Below, in pieces: positions 1 through 6,184 of a stretch of 8,098 nt of DNA; position 1 is the first letter of the stretch, and each line of letters starts with the position of its first letter. The translations under genes and the position numbers were made by a program. The notes beneath the pieces are model-generated. The model did no database searches and was not told where the DNA came from. It saw only the letters and a program-made list of their open reading frames with translations. The DNA comes from an uncultured Bacteroidota bacterium. Its GTDB lineage: Bacteria; Bacteroidota; Bacteroidia; Bacteroidales; P3. The stretch covers positions 1 to 8,098 of the forward strand of contig URCX01000095.1 in assembly GCA_900546465.1 (NCBI GenBank), read 5' to 3'.

Positions 1-557
1 CCAAAGGCATTGAAGGAGTAAGCCGTTTCGTCCGCAAGTTCTGGCTTTTGAGCCACAAGGCAGAAGCTTTTGACATAAGTGAAGAAGCCGCAAGCCGTGA
101 AGAACTCAAAATCCTGCACCGCACAATCAAGAAAGTACAGGACGACATAGAGCGTTTCTCGCTCAATACCGCCGTATCCACCTTCATGATATGCGTAAAC
201 GAACTCGGAGCCTTGAAATGCAACAAACGTTCCATCATAGAACCTCTTACCATTCTGCTTTCCCCATTTGCCCCTCACATTTGCGAGGAACTATGGCAGC
301 AGTTGGGACATGCCGAAAGCATAAGCCGTGCAGCCTTTCCTAAGTTTGATGCAGGCGTATTGGAAGAAAACAGTTTCAAATACCCCGTTTCCATAAACGG
401 AAAGACGAGAACCTTTCTTGAATTCCCGCTTGACATCGACCGTAACGCATTGGAAGAAGCCGTAAAAGCCAATGCCGATGTGCAGAAGTTTCTTGATGGT
501 AAGGAAGTAAAGAAAATCATCTACGTACCGAAAAAAATAATCAACATAGTGGCATAA
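1..557 (+). CDS. leuS: Leucyl-tRNA synthetase, C-terminal part (5' end outside window)
   Basis: Cytoplasmic class I aminoacyl-tRNA synthetase that charges tRNA-Leu. Only the last 184 or so residues are visible. The frame is open from the window edge and begins with residues KGIEGVSRFVRKFW, typical of the start of the LeuRS anticodon-binding helical domain, so the TTG at 48 is not the real start. Further family signs are the helix containing NTAVSTFM, the segment LLSPFAPHICEELWQQLG, and a small C-terminal domain with PVSINGKTR and the ending IIYVPKKIINIVA, which matches the usual VPGKIVNIV-type end of LeuRS. The stop is TAA at 555-557. The visible part has no frameshift. It converges with the minus-strand gene ending at 652 and shares a terminator hairpin with it. 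Identification is firm; editing and catalytic domains lie outside the window and cannot be judged. Confidence 0.95.
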   Translation, partial: KGIEGVSRFVRKFWLLSHKAEAFDISEEAASREELKILHRTIKKVQDDIERFSLNTAVSTFMICVNELGALKCNKRSIIEPLTILLSPFAPHICEELWQQLGHAESISRAAFPKFDAGVLEENSFKYPVSINGKTRTFLEFPLDIDRNALEEAVKANADVQKFLDGKEVKKIIYVPKKIINIVA

Positions 558-583
558 GTACTCTTGCCATCGCAGCGGTAAAA

Positions 584-626
584 AAAGAATAGGGCGTTTC
601 ACTTATCGGAACGCCCTATTTCTTTT
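584..626. terminator. Bidirectional intrinsic terminator between leuS and the exported-protein gene
   Basis: A 9-bp perfect GC-containing stem is formed by TAGGGCGTT (590-598) and AACGCCCTA (610-618), with an 11-nt loop. The + strand continues with a T-rich tract (619-626), and the opposite side is A-rich (581-588), giving a T tract for minus-strand transcription. It sits between two convergent stop codons (557 and 652), so it probably ends both transcripts. Confidence 0.85.
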
Positions 627-651
627 CAGTATGCCGCCATTGCGGGAGAGC

Positions 652-1458
652 TTATTTGCCAATCTCGGCAGCCAAAGCCGAAGCCTCCTCACGGCTCATA
701 GACTCTTTCTTATTCTTCTTACCTTCCGGATTGTCGCAATAGCCCGAAAAATCAACCGTACAATTCTCCGATATAATTTTCTTGCCGATAAAGCAATTAC
801 TCCACAATGTTTCACCACTGTCTCTGTAAGAAAGAAGTTCATACTTGCCGTTCTTCTTGCCGTAAGAGTGATAGGTACTGTATGCAAGCGGTTTTATGAC
901 AACCCATCTTAAAGCGTTAGGAGTTTTATCTTTCTTTGCATGATAGCAAGCCTTTCCTTCGACTGCGACTATTGCGAAATCACTTTTGTTGATGTACAAG
1001 ACACTGTGATAGTCGTTCTTTTTGTGTCTGCTAATCCAGTTGATAACATATTGATCGCCCTCATCGCTCAAAATCATGCTGTCTTTCTCCGAAAAGAAAT
1101 GCTCCGGATCCTTAATGAAACGGCTATACCAGTTGCGAACAACGTCAATACTCAATTTTTTTAGTCGAAAATCCTTTTTCGGGAAACCCTTGTTGGAATA
1201 CCATACAATATCAGGATTTTTAGTAATCTTTTTCGGATAGTTTATAATCAAATCCTGATTGAATGCCTTAACCAAGCTGTCGTCCTCTGTGCGGATAAGC
1301 CTTGCATCATAGTGTTTGTATATGTCTGCAAGCTTGTAATTCTTTTCCACATTCTCAAAGACCTTGGTCAAAACCTCTTTTGCCGTTTGCGACCATGCTG
1401 CAGGTGCCATTGCAATCAAGGCAATAACAAGCACCGATACTCTTTTTAATTTCTTCAT
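652..1458 (-). CDS. Exported protein of unknown function with signal peptide
   Basis: Family not recognised. The protein has 268 residues when started at the ATG at 1456-1458. An in-frame ATG 18 nt further upstream is possible, but the later one gives a classic signal peptide: positive n-region MKKLKR, hydrophobic core at about 7-21, and a likely cleavage in AWS|Q after residue 23. The mature part is predicted soluble, basic and periplasmic or surface-exposed, with no lipobox cysteine and no later membrane segment. Visible traits are a beta-rich middle (about 135-170, with the segment VLYINKSDFAIVAVE) and four cysteines at about 171, 222, 233 and 241; the last three cluster and could form disulfides. 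The end (about 245-268) is charged and looks helical. The middle resembles the lipoprotein-carrier-like fold of some Bacteroidota secreted proteins, but this is only an impression. It has its own promoter at 1488-1517 and is not in an operon. Confidence 0.75.
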   Translation of the reverse strand: MKKLKRVSVLVIALIAMAPAAWSQTAKEVLTKVFENVEKNYKLADIYKHYDARLIRTEDDSLVKAFNQDLIINYPKKITKNPDIVWYSNKGFPKKDFRLKKLSIDVVRNWYSRFIKDPEHFFSEKDSMILSDEGDQYVINWISRHKKNDYHSVLYINKSDFAIVAVEGKACYHAKKDKTPNALRWVVIKPLAYSTYHSYGKKNGKYELLSYRDSGETLWSNCFIGKKIISENCTVDFSGYCDNPEGKKNKKESMSREEASALAAEIGK

Positions 1459-1487
1459 AGCTGTATGATTTAACAAGTTTTTGCTTG

Positions 1488-1517
1488 CAAATGTATAACT
1501 TTTTTTTACAGAGCAAA
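1488..1517 (-). promoter_or_regulatory. Bacteroidota-type sigma factor promoter (TTTG / TAnnTTTG)
   Basis: Read on the minus strand, TTTG (1514-1517) is followed after 18 nt by TACATTTG (1488-1495), a full match to the Bacteroidota -7 consensus TAnnTTTG. The spacer is near the usual 19-21 nt and contains an A8 run (T8 on the + strand, 1500-1507). It lies about 30-60 nt upstream of the ATG of the exported-protein gene, leaving a short leader. It supports both the phylum call and the transcription of this gene as a single unit. Confidence 0.75.
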
Positions 1518-1660
1518 GAAATCAACGGGAAAAATATCGGATTTGCATATAGACAGTTGAAACATACCGTTTTATAGCAGTCTTAGGAAGTTTGGAAAAT
1601 ATTTAGCAAGGTTTTTCGTTATGGTTCTGTGCAAATGGGAAGACTTAAAGGCTTTTTGAA

Positions 1661-2479
1661 ATGAATATACTGACAATAGACGTTGAGGAATACTTCACTT
1701 TATTGGGAGAGAAGCATGATGTGCATTATGAATCCCGTTTGGAGCAGGAAGTGGAATTGTTGTTGGATATACTTGACAGTATGAACATAAAAGCCACATT
1801 CTTTATCCAAGGCGAGATTGTCAGTAAGCATACAGACATATTGCAAGAGATTACACGACGTTTCGATGTCGGTTTACACGGATACAGACATGTGGAAGCG
1901 ACTAAAATGTCCATAGAGGAGTTTCGCCAAGATGTTCTTAGAGCCAAGGACATTGTCGAAGCCTTTGCGGGAAAAAGCGTATCCAAGTTCCGAGCCCCGT
2001 GTTTCGCTGTGAGAAAGGATTATGTGAAAGAACTTTTCGCCTGTGGAATAGAGACGGATTGTTCCTGTGTAAGTATCGATCACCAATTCGGAAAGAAAAT
2101 AATAGAAGAGGCAAAGCCCTGTTTACTCGAATATAATGGCAGAACGATAAGAGAGTTTCCGCCGACAGCAATCTCATTCTTCGGAAAAGGCTTAGGATTT
2201 CTTGGCGGAGGTTACTTCCGTTTGCTTCCATACGGACTGATACGGCATTTCACCAAACAAAACGAGGATTACCTTATGACATACGTCCATCCGCGAGACT
2301 TAGATACCGCACAACCCATTGTGAACAACCTTTCGCCGACAAGACGTTTCAAGTCCTATATCGGCTTGCAAGGAGCGGAAAAGAAGTTGCGGCATTGGTT
2401 GGCAGAATATCCCTTTACCGACATAGCCACCGCCGAAAAACACATTGACTGGCAGTCAGTCCCCGTAGTGAGATTATAG
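1661..2479 (+). CDS. Polysaccharide deacetylase, NodB-fold (DUF3473-like subgroup)
   Basis: Predicted metal-dependent deacetylase of N-acetylated sugars in a polysaccharide (carbohydrate esterase 4 fold), 272 residues, beginning with ATG at 1661. The NodB motifs appear in order: TIDVEEYF (5-12), where D7 and the acids E9/E10 replace the usual TFDDG; ATFF (45-48); the metal-binding motif HGYRH (H73, H77); FRAPCF (110-115); GGGYFRLLPY (182-191); and YVHPRDLD (208-215), with the C-terminal catalytic histidine H210. The DVE-type motif 1, the GGGYFRLLPY segment and the tail with a hydrophobic LxxWL helix match the subgroup with a DUF3473-type C-terminus, which in other bacteria sits in exopolysaccharide loci. 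No signal peptide or membrane segment is seen, so it is predicted cytoplasmic, as is usual for that subgroup. It stands alone: minus-strand genes lie on both sides, and no glycosyltransferase is visible. No good promoter was found within 100 nt upstream. The substrate is unknown. Confidence 0.88.
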   Translation: MNILTIDVEEYFTLLGEKHDVHYESRLEQEVELLLDILDSMNIKATFFIQGEIVSKHTDILQEITRRFDVGLHGYRHVEATKMSIEEFRQDVLRAKDIVEAFAGKSVSKFRAPCFAVRKDYVKELFACGIETDCSCVSIDHQFGKKIIEEAKPCLLEYNGRTIREFPPTAISFFGKGLGFLGGGYFRLLPYGLIRHFTKQNEDYLMTYVHPRDLDTAQPIVNNLSPTRRFKSYIGLQGAEKKLRHWLAEYPFTDIATAEKHIDWQSVPVVRL

Positions 2480-2510
2480 TTTCTTTTTCCGAACCGCCAT
2501 TTGAGTTTTC

Positions 2511-2573
2511 TAAAACGCCGTTCCGGAAAATCAGAACGCCGAAAGAATTTCCCCAAACGGCGTTTTATTTTTG
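2511..2573 (+). terminator. Strong intrinsic terminator after the deacetylase gene
   Basis: A perfect 12-bp stem pairs TAAAACGCCGTT (2511-2522) with AACGGCGTTTTA (2556-2567). An inner 5-bp helix (GGAAA 2525-2529 with TTTCC 2548-2552) extends it. The downstream arm runs straight into a T-rich tract (2563-2572), as expected for termination on the + strand, 32 nt after the deacetylase stop. On the minus strand only a short T run follows the stem, so it may also weakly stop transcripts from the operon ending at 2863. Confidence 0.85.
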
Positions 2574-2750
2574 CCAATCTTCGATGTCTTTACAAGTGTC
2601 TGGAAGATAATTTATTGCCAAGCTGTCAGATGCTCGTAAAAATACGGTTTGATCGTCTCTTGTCAGTTCTTTCGCAAGCTATTGGGTTGGTGGATTTGAA
2701 AATTCTTAATATCAATCGATTTGAAGCAAGCCGAAATATCAAAGAATGTG

Positions 2751-2800
2751 AATGGGAGAGAAGGGTATGGTTTGTAAATGGGATAGAAGGGGGAAGGTAT
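2751..2800. repeat. Imperfect purine-rich direct repeat
   Basis: Two adjacent copies of a G/A-rich unit are seen: AATGGGAGAGAAGGGTATGG (2751-2770) and, starting 26 nt later, a copy beginning AATGGGATAGAAGGG (2777-2791). The first 15 bases differ at one position. They lie in the non-coding region after two converging transcription units. No function is evident; a tandem duplication is the simplest reading. Confidence 0.5.
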
Positions 2801-2862
2801 AGATTATAGAGGGCGTGTAGAAAGCTGGGAACTTTTGTGAATGTGGTTTGAAAGGGTGGGGA

Positions 2863-3945
2863 TTATTTCTTTACGTCCATGGCTTTTCGCAGGCTGCTGC
2901 CGAGGCAGATGAAGGCGAGGACGAGAAGCATGATTGCTATGCCCGGGATTATTGCCATGTAGGCTGCGTCAAGTATGATGTAGCCGTAGTTCTCTTTTAT
3001 CATGCTTCCCCATGAGGGCATTGGCGGTTGTACGCCCAAGCCGAGGAAGCTAAGTCCTGCTTCTTGTAATATGGCAGTGGCGAAGTTGGAGGCGGTGATG
3101 ACGCTTATCGGTCCTACGACATTGGGTAGGATTTGATGTAGGATTATGCGACTGTTGCTTTCTCCGAGGGCTTTGGCGGCTTCGACAAATTCTTTTTCTT
3201 TCAGTGATTTGACTTGTCCTCTTACCATTCTGGCTATATCGACCCACATGGTAAGTCCTACGGCTGCGAAGACTTGCCAGAAGCCTTTGCCTAAGGCAAA
3301 GGTGATGGCAACGACGAGCAGTACGGTCGGTATCGACCAGACGACATTGATGAGCCACATGATGATGTTGTCTGCTTTTCCGCCGTAATAGCCGGCTATG
3401 GCTCCGAGGCTTACGCCTATGATGATGGCTATGAGTACGGATATGAAGCCTACGGAGAGGGATACTCTTGTGCCGACTATGAGTTGGGAAAGCATGTCTC
3501 TGCCGTATCGGTCTGTGCCGAGAAGGTAGGTGCGTTTGGTGATTTTGAACTTAGTGTCGGCTGTAAGGCTGAGGGTGTCTCCTGCGTTGGGTGTATCTCC
3601 TGTGTAGGTTTCGAAGTAAGATGTGTTGCCGTTTGTCCATCGGCGGTAAACAGGTACGGAGGTATAGGGCGAGGGTTTGCCGAAGAGGAGTTGCTCAAAA
3701 AGGTTGGTTTTCTCTGTTACGGGCTTTGGAATTTGCAGCATCTCGATTTGGAAGCCTGGTTTTTTGACGGCTATTTCCAAGTGTTGTTCATTGGCGTAAG
3801 GTGTGCTGTCGGGGCTTATCAGGTAGGCTCCGAGTGCGAGCAGGACAAACAGTCCGATAATGCAGAGGCTTATCAGTCCGAGTGGGTCTTTGAGCAGTTG
3901 ACGTATTATGCTTTTAGAGCAGCCCGAGGGCAAGTTTTGCTTCAT
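2863..3945 (-). CDS. ABC transporter permease, OppC/DppC type
   Basis: Inner-membrane permease of the peptide/nickel importer class, 360 residues. An N-terminal membrane helix (about 22-43) is followed by an extracytoplasmic region of about 100 residues (44-142), then the OppC/DppC signature LGTDRYGRD (142-150) with SQLIVGTRVSL, and five or so further membrane helices. The cytoplasmic EAA loop that contacts the ATPase is at about 255-275 (EAAKALGESNSRII, then LPN). The family ending follows, with LGLGVQPPMPSWG. Typical OppC proteins are about 300 residues, and the excess lies in the loop after helix 1. No partner permease, ATPase or solute-binding protein is in the window, so the substrate is unknown. 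The start overlaps the DUF59 gene by 32 nt; helix 1 begins soon after and the next Met is residue 69, so a much later start is unlikely. Translation is probably coupled to the upstream gene. Confidence 0.9.
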   Translation of the reverse strand: MKQNLPSGCSKSIIRQLLKDPLGLISLCIIGLFVLLALGAYLISPDSTPYANEQHLEIAVKKPGFQIEMLQIPKPVTEKTNLFEQLLFGKPSPYTSVPVYRRWTNGNTSYFETYTGDTPNAGDTLSLTADTKFKITKRTYLLGTDRYGRDMLSQLIVGTRVSLSVGFISVLIAIIIGVSLGAIAGYYGGKADNIIMWLINVVWSIPTVLLVVAITFALGKGFWQVFAAVGLTMWVDIARMVRGQVKSLKEKEFVEAAKALGESNSRIILHQILPNVVGPISVITASNFATAILQEAGLSFLGLGVQPPMPSWGSMIKENYGYIILDAAYMAIIPGIAIMLLVLAFICLGSSLRKAMDVKK

Positions 3946-4228
3946 CGCTTATTTTCTCGGGAGACCATGCCGGCTCAAAGGTTAGTTGGATTTGTACGTT
4001 GTTGACGCCATCGGTGTGTTTGACGGCTTCTTCAACTTCCAATGGGAGATTGTCTGCAACGGGGCAGTTCGGTGCGGTGAGCGTCATAACTATGAGAACG
4101 TCTTTGTCATCGTTTATGTCTATATTGTATATAAGTCCGAGTTCGTAAATATTGACCGGTATTTCGGGGTCGTGAATTGTTTTGAGGACTTGTACTATGC
4201 GGTCATGCAATATATCTTTTTCGTTCAT
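3914..4228 (-). CDS. MIP18/DUF59-family Fe-S cluster assembly factor (SufT/PaaD-like)
   Basis: Small cytoplasmic protein of 104 residues, the usual length for stand-alone DUF59 proteins, which help mature or insert Fe-S clusters. It has the N-terminal motif HDPEIPVNIYELGLIY (19-34), then MTLTAPNCPVAD (48-59) with the conserved cysteine C55, and ends with LTFEPAWSPEKISDEAKLALGL, all typical of the family. It follows sufE after only 4 nt, and its own 3' end overlaps the ABC permease start by 32 nt. Neighbouring sufE supports a role in Fe-S biogenesis. The leader is A-rich (AAACAAAAACAAGAATAAAGC before ATG) without a clear Shine-Dalgarno, as is common in Bacteroidota. Other members act in phenylacetate degradation (PaaD), but no paa genes are seen here. 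Family is firm; the exact role is inferred. Confidence 0.9.
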   Translation of the reverse strand: MNEKDILHDRIVQVLKTIHDPEIPVNIYELGLIYNIDINDDKDVLIVMTLTAPNCPVADNLPLEVEEAVKHTDGVNNVQIQLTFEPAWSPEKISDEAKLALGLL

Positions 4229-4232
4229 TGCT

Positions 4233-4661
4233 TTATTCTTGTTTTTGTTTGATGGAAAACGCCAAGGCGTAGAGTTTTATTTGTTTTATCATGCTTAAAA
4301 GTCCGTTGGAGCGGGTAGGGGAGAGGTGGGTGCTCAGTCCGATGGTATCGATGAATTTAAGGTCGGCGGCATAGACATCTTCGGGTTTCTGAAAGTTGAA
4401 GACACGCAGCAGAAGAGTTATTATGCCTTTTGTTATGACGGCATCGCTGTCTGCTTTTATGTCCATCAATCCGTCTTTCAGGGTGGCGCTTACCCATACG
4501 CGGGATTGACAGCCTTTGATAAGGTTGGCTTCCGTTTTGTCTTTCTCGTCTATCTGAGGGCAGTTCTGTCCCAATTCTATGATGTAGGCGTATTTATCCA
4601 TCCAATCTTCAAAATTGGCAAATTCATCTATGATTTCCTGTTCTATGGCTTCTATTGTCAT
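4233..4661 (-). CDS. sufE: SufE-family cysteine desulfuration protein
   Basis: Sulfur acceptor for the cysteine desulfurase SufS: it takes persulfide sulfur from SufS and passes it to the SufBCD scaffold for Fe-S assembly in the cytoplasm. The protein has 142 residues, normal for SufE. The signature KGCQSRVW is at 49-56, with the acceptor cysteine C51, and LGQNCPQI is at 30-37. Further signs are DSDAVITKGIITLLL in the middle and a conserved end with IGLSTHLSPTRSNGL. The start overlaps the stop of the upstream GH3 gene by 4 nt (ATGA), which implies translational coupling, and the DUF59 gene follows after 4 nt. No sufS, sufB, sufC or sufD is visible, so the main SUF operon is probably elsewhere. 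CsdE is the close relative that could also fit, but SufE is the usual form in this phylum. Confidence 0.94.
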   Translation of the reverse strand: MTIEAIEQEIIDEFANFEDWMDKYAYIIELGQNCPQIDEKDKTEANLIKGCQSRVWVSATLKDGLMDIKADSDAVITKGIITLLLRVFNFQKPEDVYAADLKFIDTIGLSTHLSPTRSNGLLSMIKQIKLYALAFSIKQKQE

Positions 4662-6160
4662 CGGTCTATTGTTTTAATGATTTCGTCTATGTATTCTCTG
4701 TTGTTGGCAAGTCGCGGAACTTTATGTTGTCCGCCGAGTTTGCCTTTATTTTTTAACCATTTGTAGAAAGTTCCTTGCGGTGCTGATATGATTTGCGGCA
4801 TTTGCAAGACAAGGTTCTTGTATCGTTTTGCTTCGTAATCGGAGTTGACTTCTTGGAGTGCCTTGTCGAATATTTCGGTGAAACTTTGCAGGTCGGCAGG
4901 TGCTTTGCCGAATTCCATAACCCATTGATGGCGTGTTTGGTTTTCCGCATGGTCGAAAAGAGGTGCTCCCGTGTATTCGTTTACACTTGAATCGGTTTCA
5001 CGGCATGCAATGTTCAGTGCTTTTATGGCATTATCCACTATCACTTCTTCGCCGCAGGCATTGATGAAGTTCTTGGTGCGTCCTGTGATTTTGAAACGAT
5101 AGGGGGCTTTCTCGGTGAAAGAGACGGTGTCTCCTATGGTGTATCGCCATAAACCGGCATTGGTGGAAATCAACATGGCGTAATTCCTGCCGATTTCGAT
5201 CTCGGAGAGAGGCACAACCTTTGGATTGTCTTCGCCTATTTGCTCCACAGGAATGAATTCGTAGTATATGCCGCAGTCCAAGAGTAGAAGCATGTTGTCG
5301 GAGTCGCTTCTGTCCTGCAATCCGAAGAAACCTTCTGAGGCGTTGTAGGTTTCCATGTAATTCATGCTTGAAGGCAGTATTTCCTCGAATTGTTTGCGAT
5401 AAGGCACAAAGCTGACTCCTCCGTGGAAATAGACTTCTATGTTCTGCCAGATGTCTTCTATGGATTTGGAAGTTCGTTCCATTATTTTTTTCAACAATAC
5501 CATCATCCATGAAGGAACTCCGGAAAGACTGACTACGTTGGATGTTATGACGGAACTTATCATGCGTTCGAGCTTGCTTTCCCATTCCGGCATGAGTGCT
5601 ATTTCCTTTTTAGGCACTCGGTAGAACTCTGCCCAGAAAGGAAGGTTGTCTATTATGATTGCTGATACGTCTCCGCAGAAGATGTCGCTTCCTGTCTCGT
5701 TTTCTTGTTTCGAGCCGCCGAGAGCAAGGTTCATTCCGGAAAAAAGCCTTGTTTCTGGGTGATTGTTGCAGTATAAGGCAAGCATATCTTTGCCGGCTTT
5801 GTAATGACAATCGTTGAGGCATTCCTCGCTTACGGGTATGAATTTGGATTTGGTGGACGTTGTTCCGGAAGACTTGGAAAACCATTTGATTTGGGATGCC
5901 CAAAGAACGTTGTTCTCTCCACGTCTTATCCTTTCAAAGAAAGGAAGCAGGCTGTTGTAGTCATTGACAGGCACTCTTTCGTTGTAATCCTGCCAAGTCT
6001 TTATTGATTTATAGTCATAGAACTGTCCCCAGACGGTATTCTTTGCCGTATCCACAAGTTCTTTCAATAGGGTTTCCTGAACTTCCACAGGGTGATGCAT
6101 GTAGTTCTCTATTTGAGGTATCCTCTTTTGCATCACTTTACTCATCAGCTCGTTTATCAT
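4658..6160 (-). CDS. GH3-family acyl-adenylating enzyme (GH3 auxin-responsive promoter family)
   Basis: Member of the GH3 branch of the adenylate-forming (ANL) superfamily, 500 residues, full length. Plant GH3 enzymes use ATP to join amino acids to carboxylic acids such as jasmonate and auxin; bacterial members are largely uncharacterised. The three ATP/AMP motifs are present: SSGTTSTKSKFIPVS (97-111, phosphate-binding), YNASEGFFG (272-280), and WRYTIGDT (338-345). The C-terminal lid carries KITGRTKNFINACGEEV, then a segment with the usual HQW and a KW/KGKLGGQHKVPRL end. No membrane segment or signal peptide is seen, so it is predicted cytoplasmic. It lies 24 nt after the LPS permease gene, with an A-rich leader (GCAAAAACAAAAACATAT) before ATG, and overlaps sufE by 4 nt. 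A second ATG 15 nt inside (residue 6) is possible. The family is sure; the substrate is unknown and the operon gives no clear hint. Confidence 0.92.
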   Translation of the reverse strand: MINELMSKVMQKRIPQIENYMHHPVEVQETLLKELVDTAKNTVWGQFYDYKSIKTWQDYNERVPVNDYNSLLPFFERIRRGENNVLWASQIKWFSKSSGTTSTKSKFIPVSEECLNDCHYKAGKDMLALYCNNHPETRLFSGMNLALGGSKQENETGSDIFCGDVSAIIIDNLPFWAEFYRVPKKEIALMPEWESKLERMISSVITSNVVSLSGVPSWMMVLLKKIMERTSKSIEDIWQNIEVYFHGGVSFVPYRKQFEEILPSSMNYMETYNASEGFFGLQDRSDSDNMLLLLDCGIYYEFIPVEQIGEDNPKVVPLSEIEIGRNYAMLISTNAGLWRYTIGDTVSFTEKAPYRFKITGRTKNFINACGEEVIVDNAIKALNIACRETDSSVNEYTGAPLFDHAENQTRHQWVMEFGKAPADLQSFTEIFDKALQEVNSDYEAKRYKNLVLQMPQIISAPQGTFYKWLKNKGKLGGQHKVPRLANNREYIDEIIKTIDR

Positions 6161-6184
6161 ATATGTTTTTGTTTTTGCATTATT

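Larger units (their letters stand above)
2480..2862. other. Non-coding stretch between convergent transcription units
   Basis: This region of about 380 nt lies between the stop of the deacetylase and the stop of the ABC permease. It holds the terminator hairpin (2511-2567) and a short imperfect purine-rich direct repeat (2751-2800). A possible reading frame from a TTG at 2501 begins inside the hairpin, has no ribosome binding site and resembles no family, so I do not call a gene. No RNA gene or mobile-element end was seen. Confidence 0.6.

Noticed and set aside
291..602. A minus-strand open frame of 103 codons opposite the leuS end
   Set aside because: It starts in the shared terminator and runs antisense to conserved LeuRS coding sequence; no supporting signals.
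1591..1627. A possible + strand promoter for the deacetylase (TTTG at 1591, TATGGTTC at 1620)
   Set aside because: The downstream box misses the TAnnTTTG consensus in its second half and the spacing of 25 nt is too long.
2501..2809. A possible 102-codon gene after the deacetylase
   Set aside because: It would start at a TTG just ahead of the terminator hairpin and read through it. It has no ribosome binding site, no recognisable family, and its end falls in the purine-rich repeat.
3484..4005. A + strand open frame of 173 codons opposite the ABC permease and DUF59 genes
   Set aside because: It lies antisense to two well-identified genes, has a Cys/Val/Gly-rich composition with no family pattern, and has no ribosome binding site. 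It is a mirror of codon bias in the real genes.
4326..4766. A + strand open frame of 146 codons opposite sufE
   Set aside because: Antisense to sufE and the GH3 end; its Phe/Tyr/Val-rich composition is a by-product of the opposite strand. No start signal supports it.
5031..5585. A minus-strand open frame of 184 codons within the GH3 gene
   Set aside because: It is out of frame with GH3, rich in Arg, His, Gln and Ser without any motif, as expected from a shifted reading of a real gene. The GH3 frame carries all family motifs with no break.
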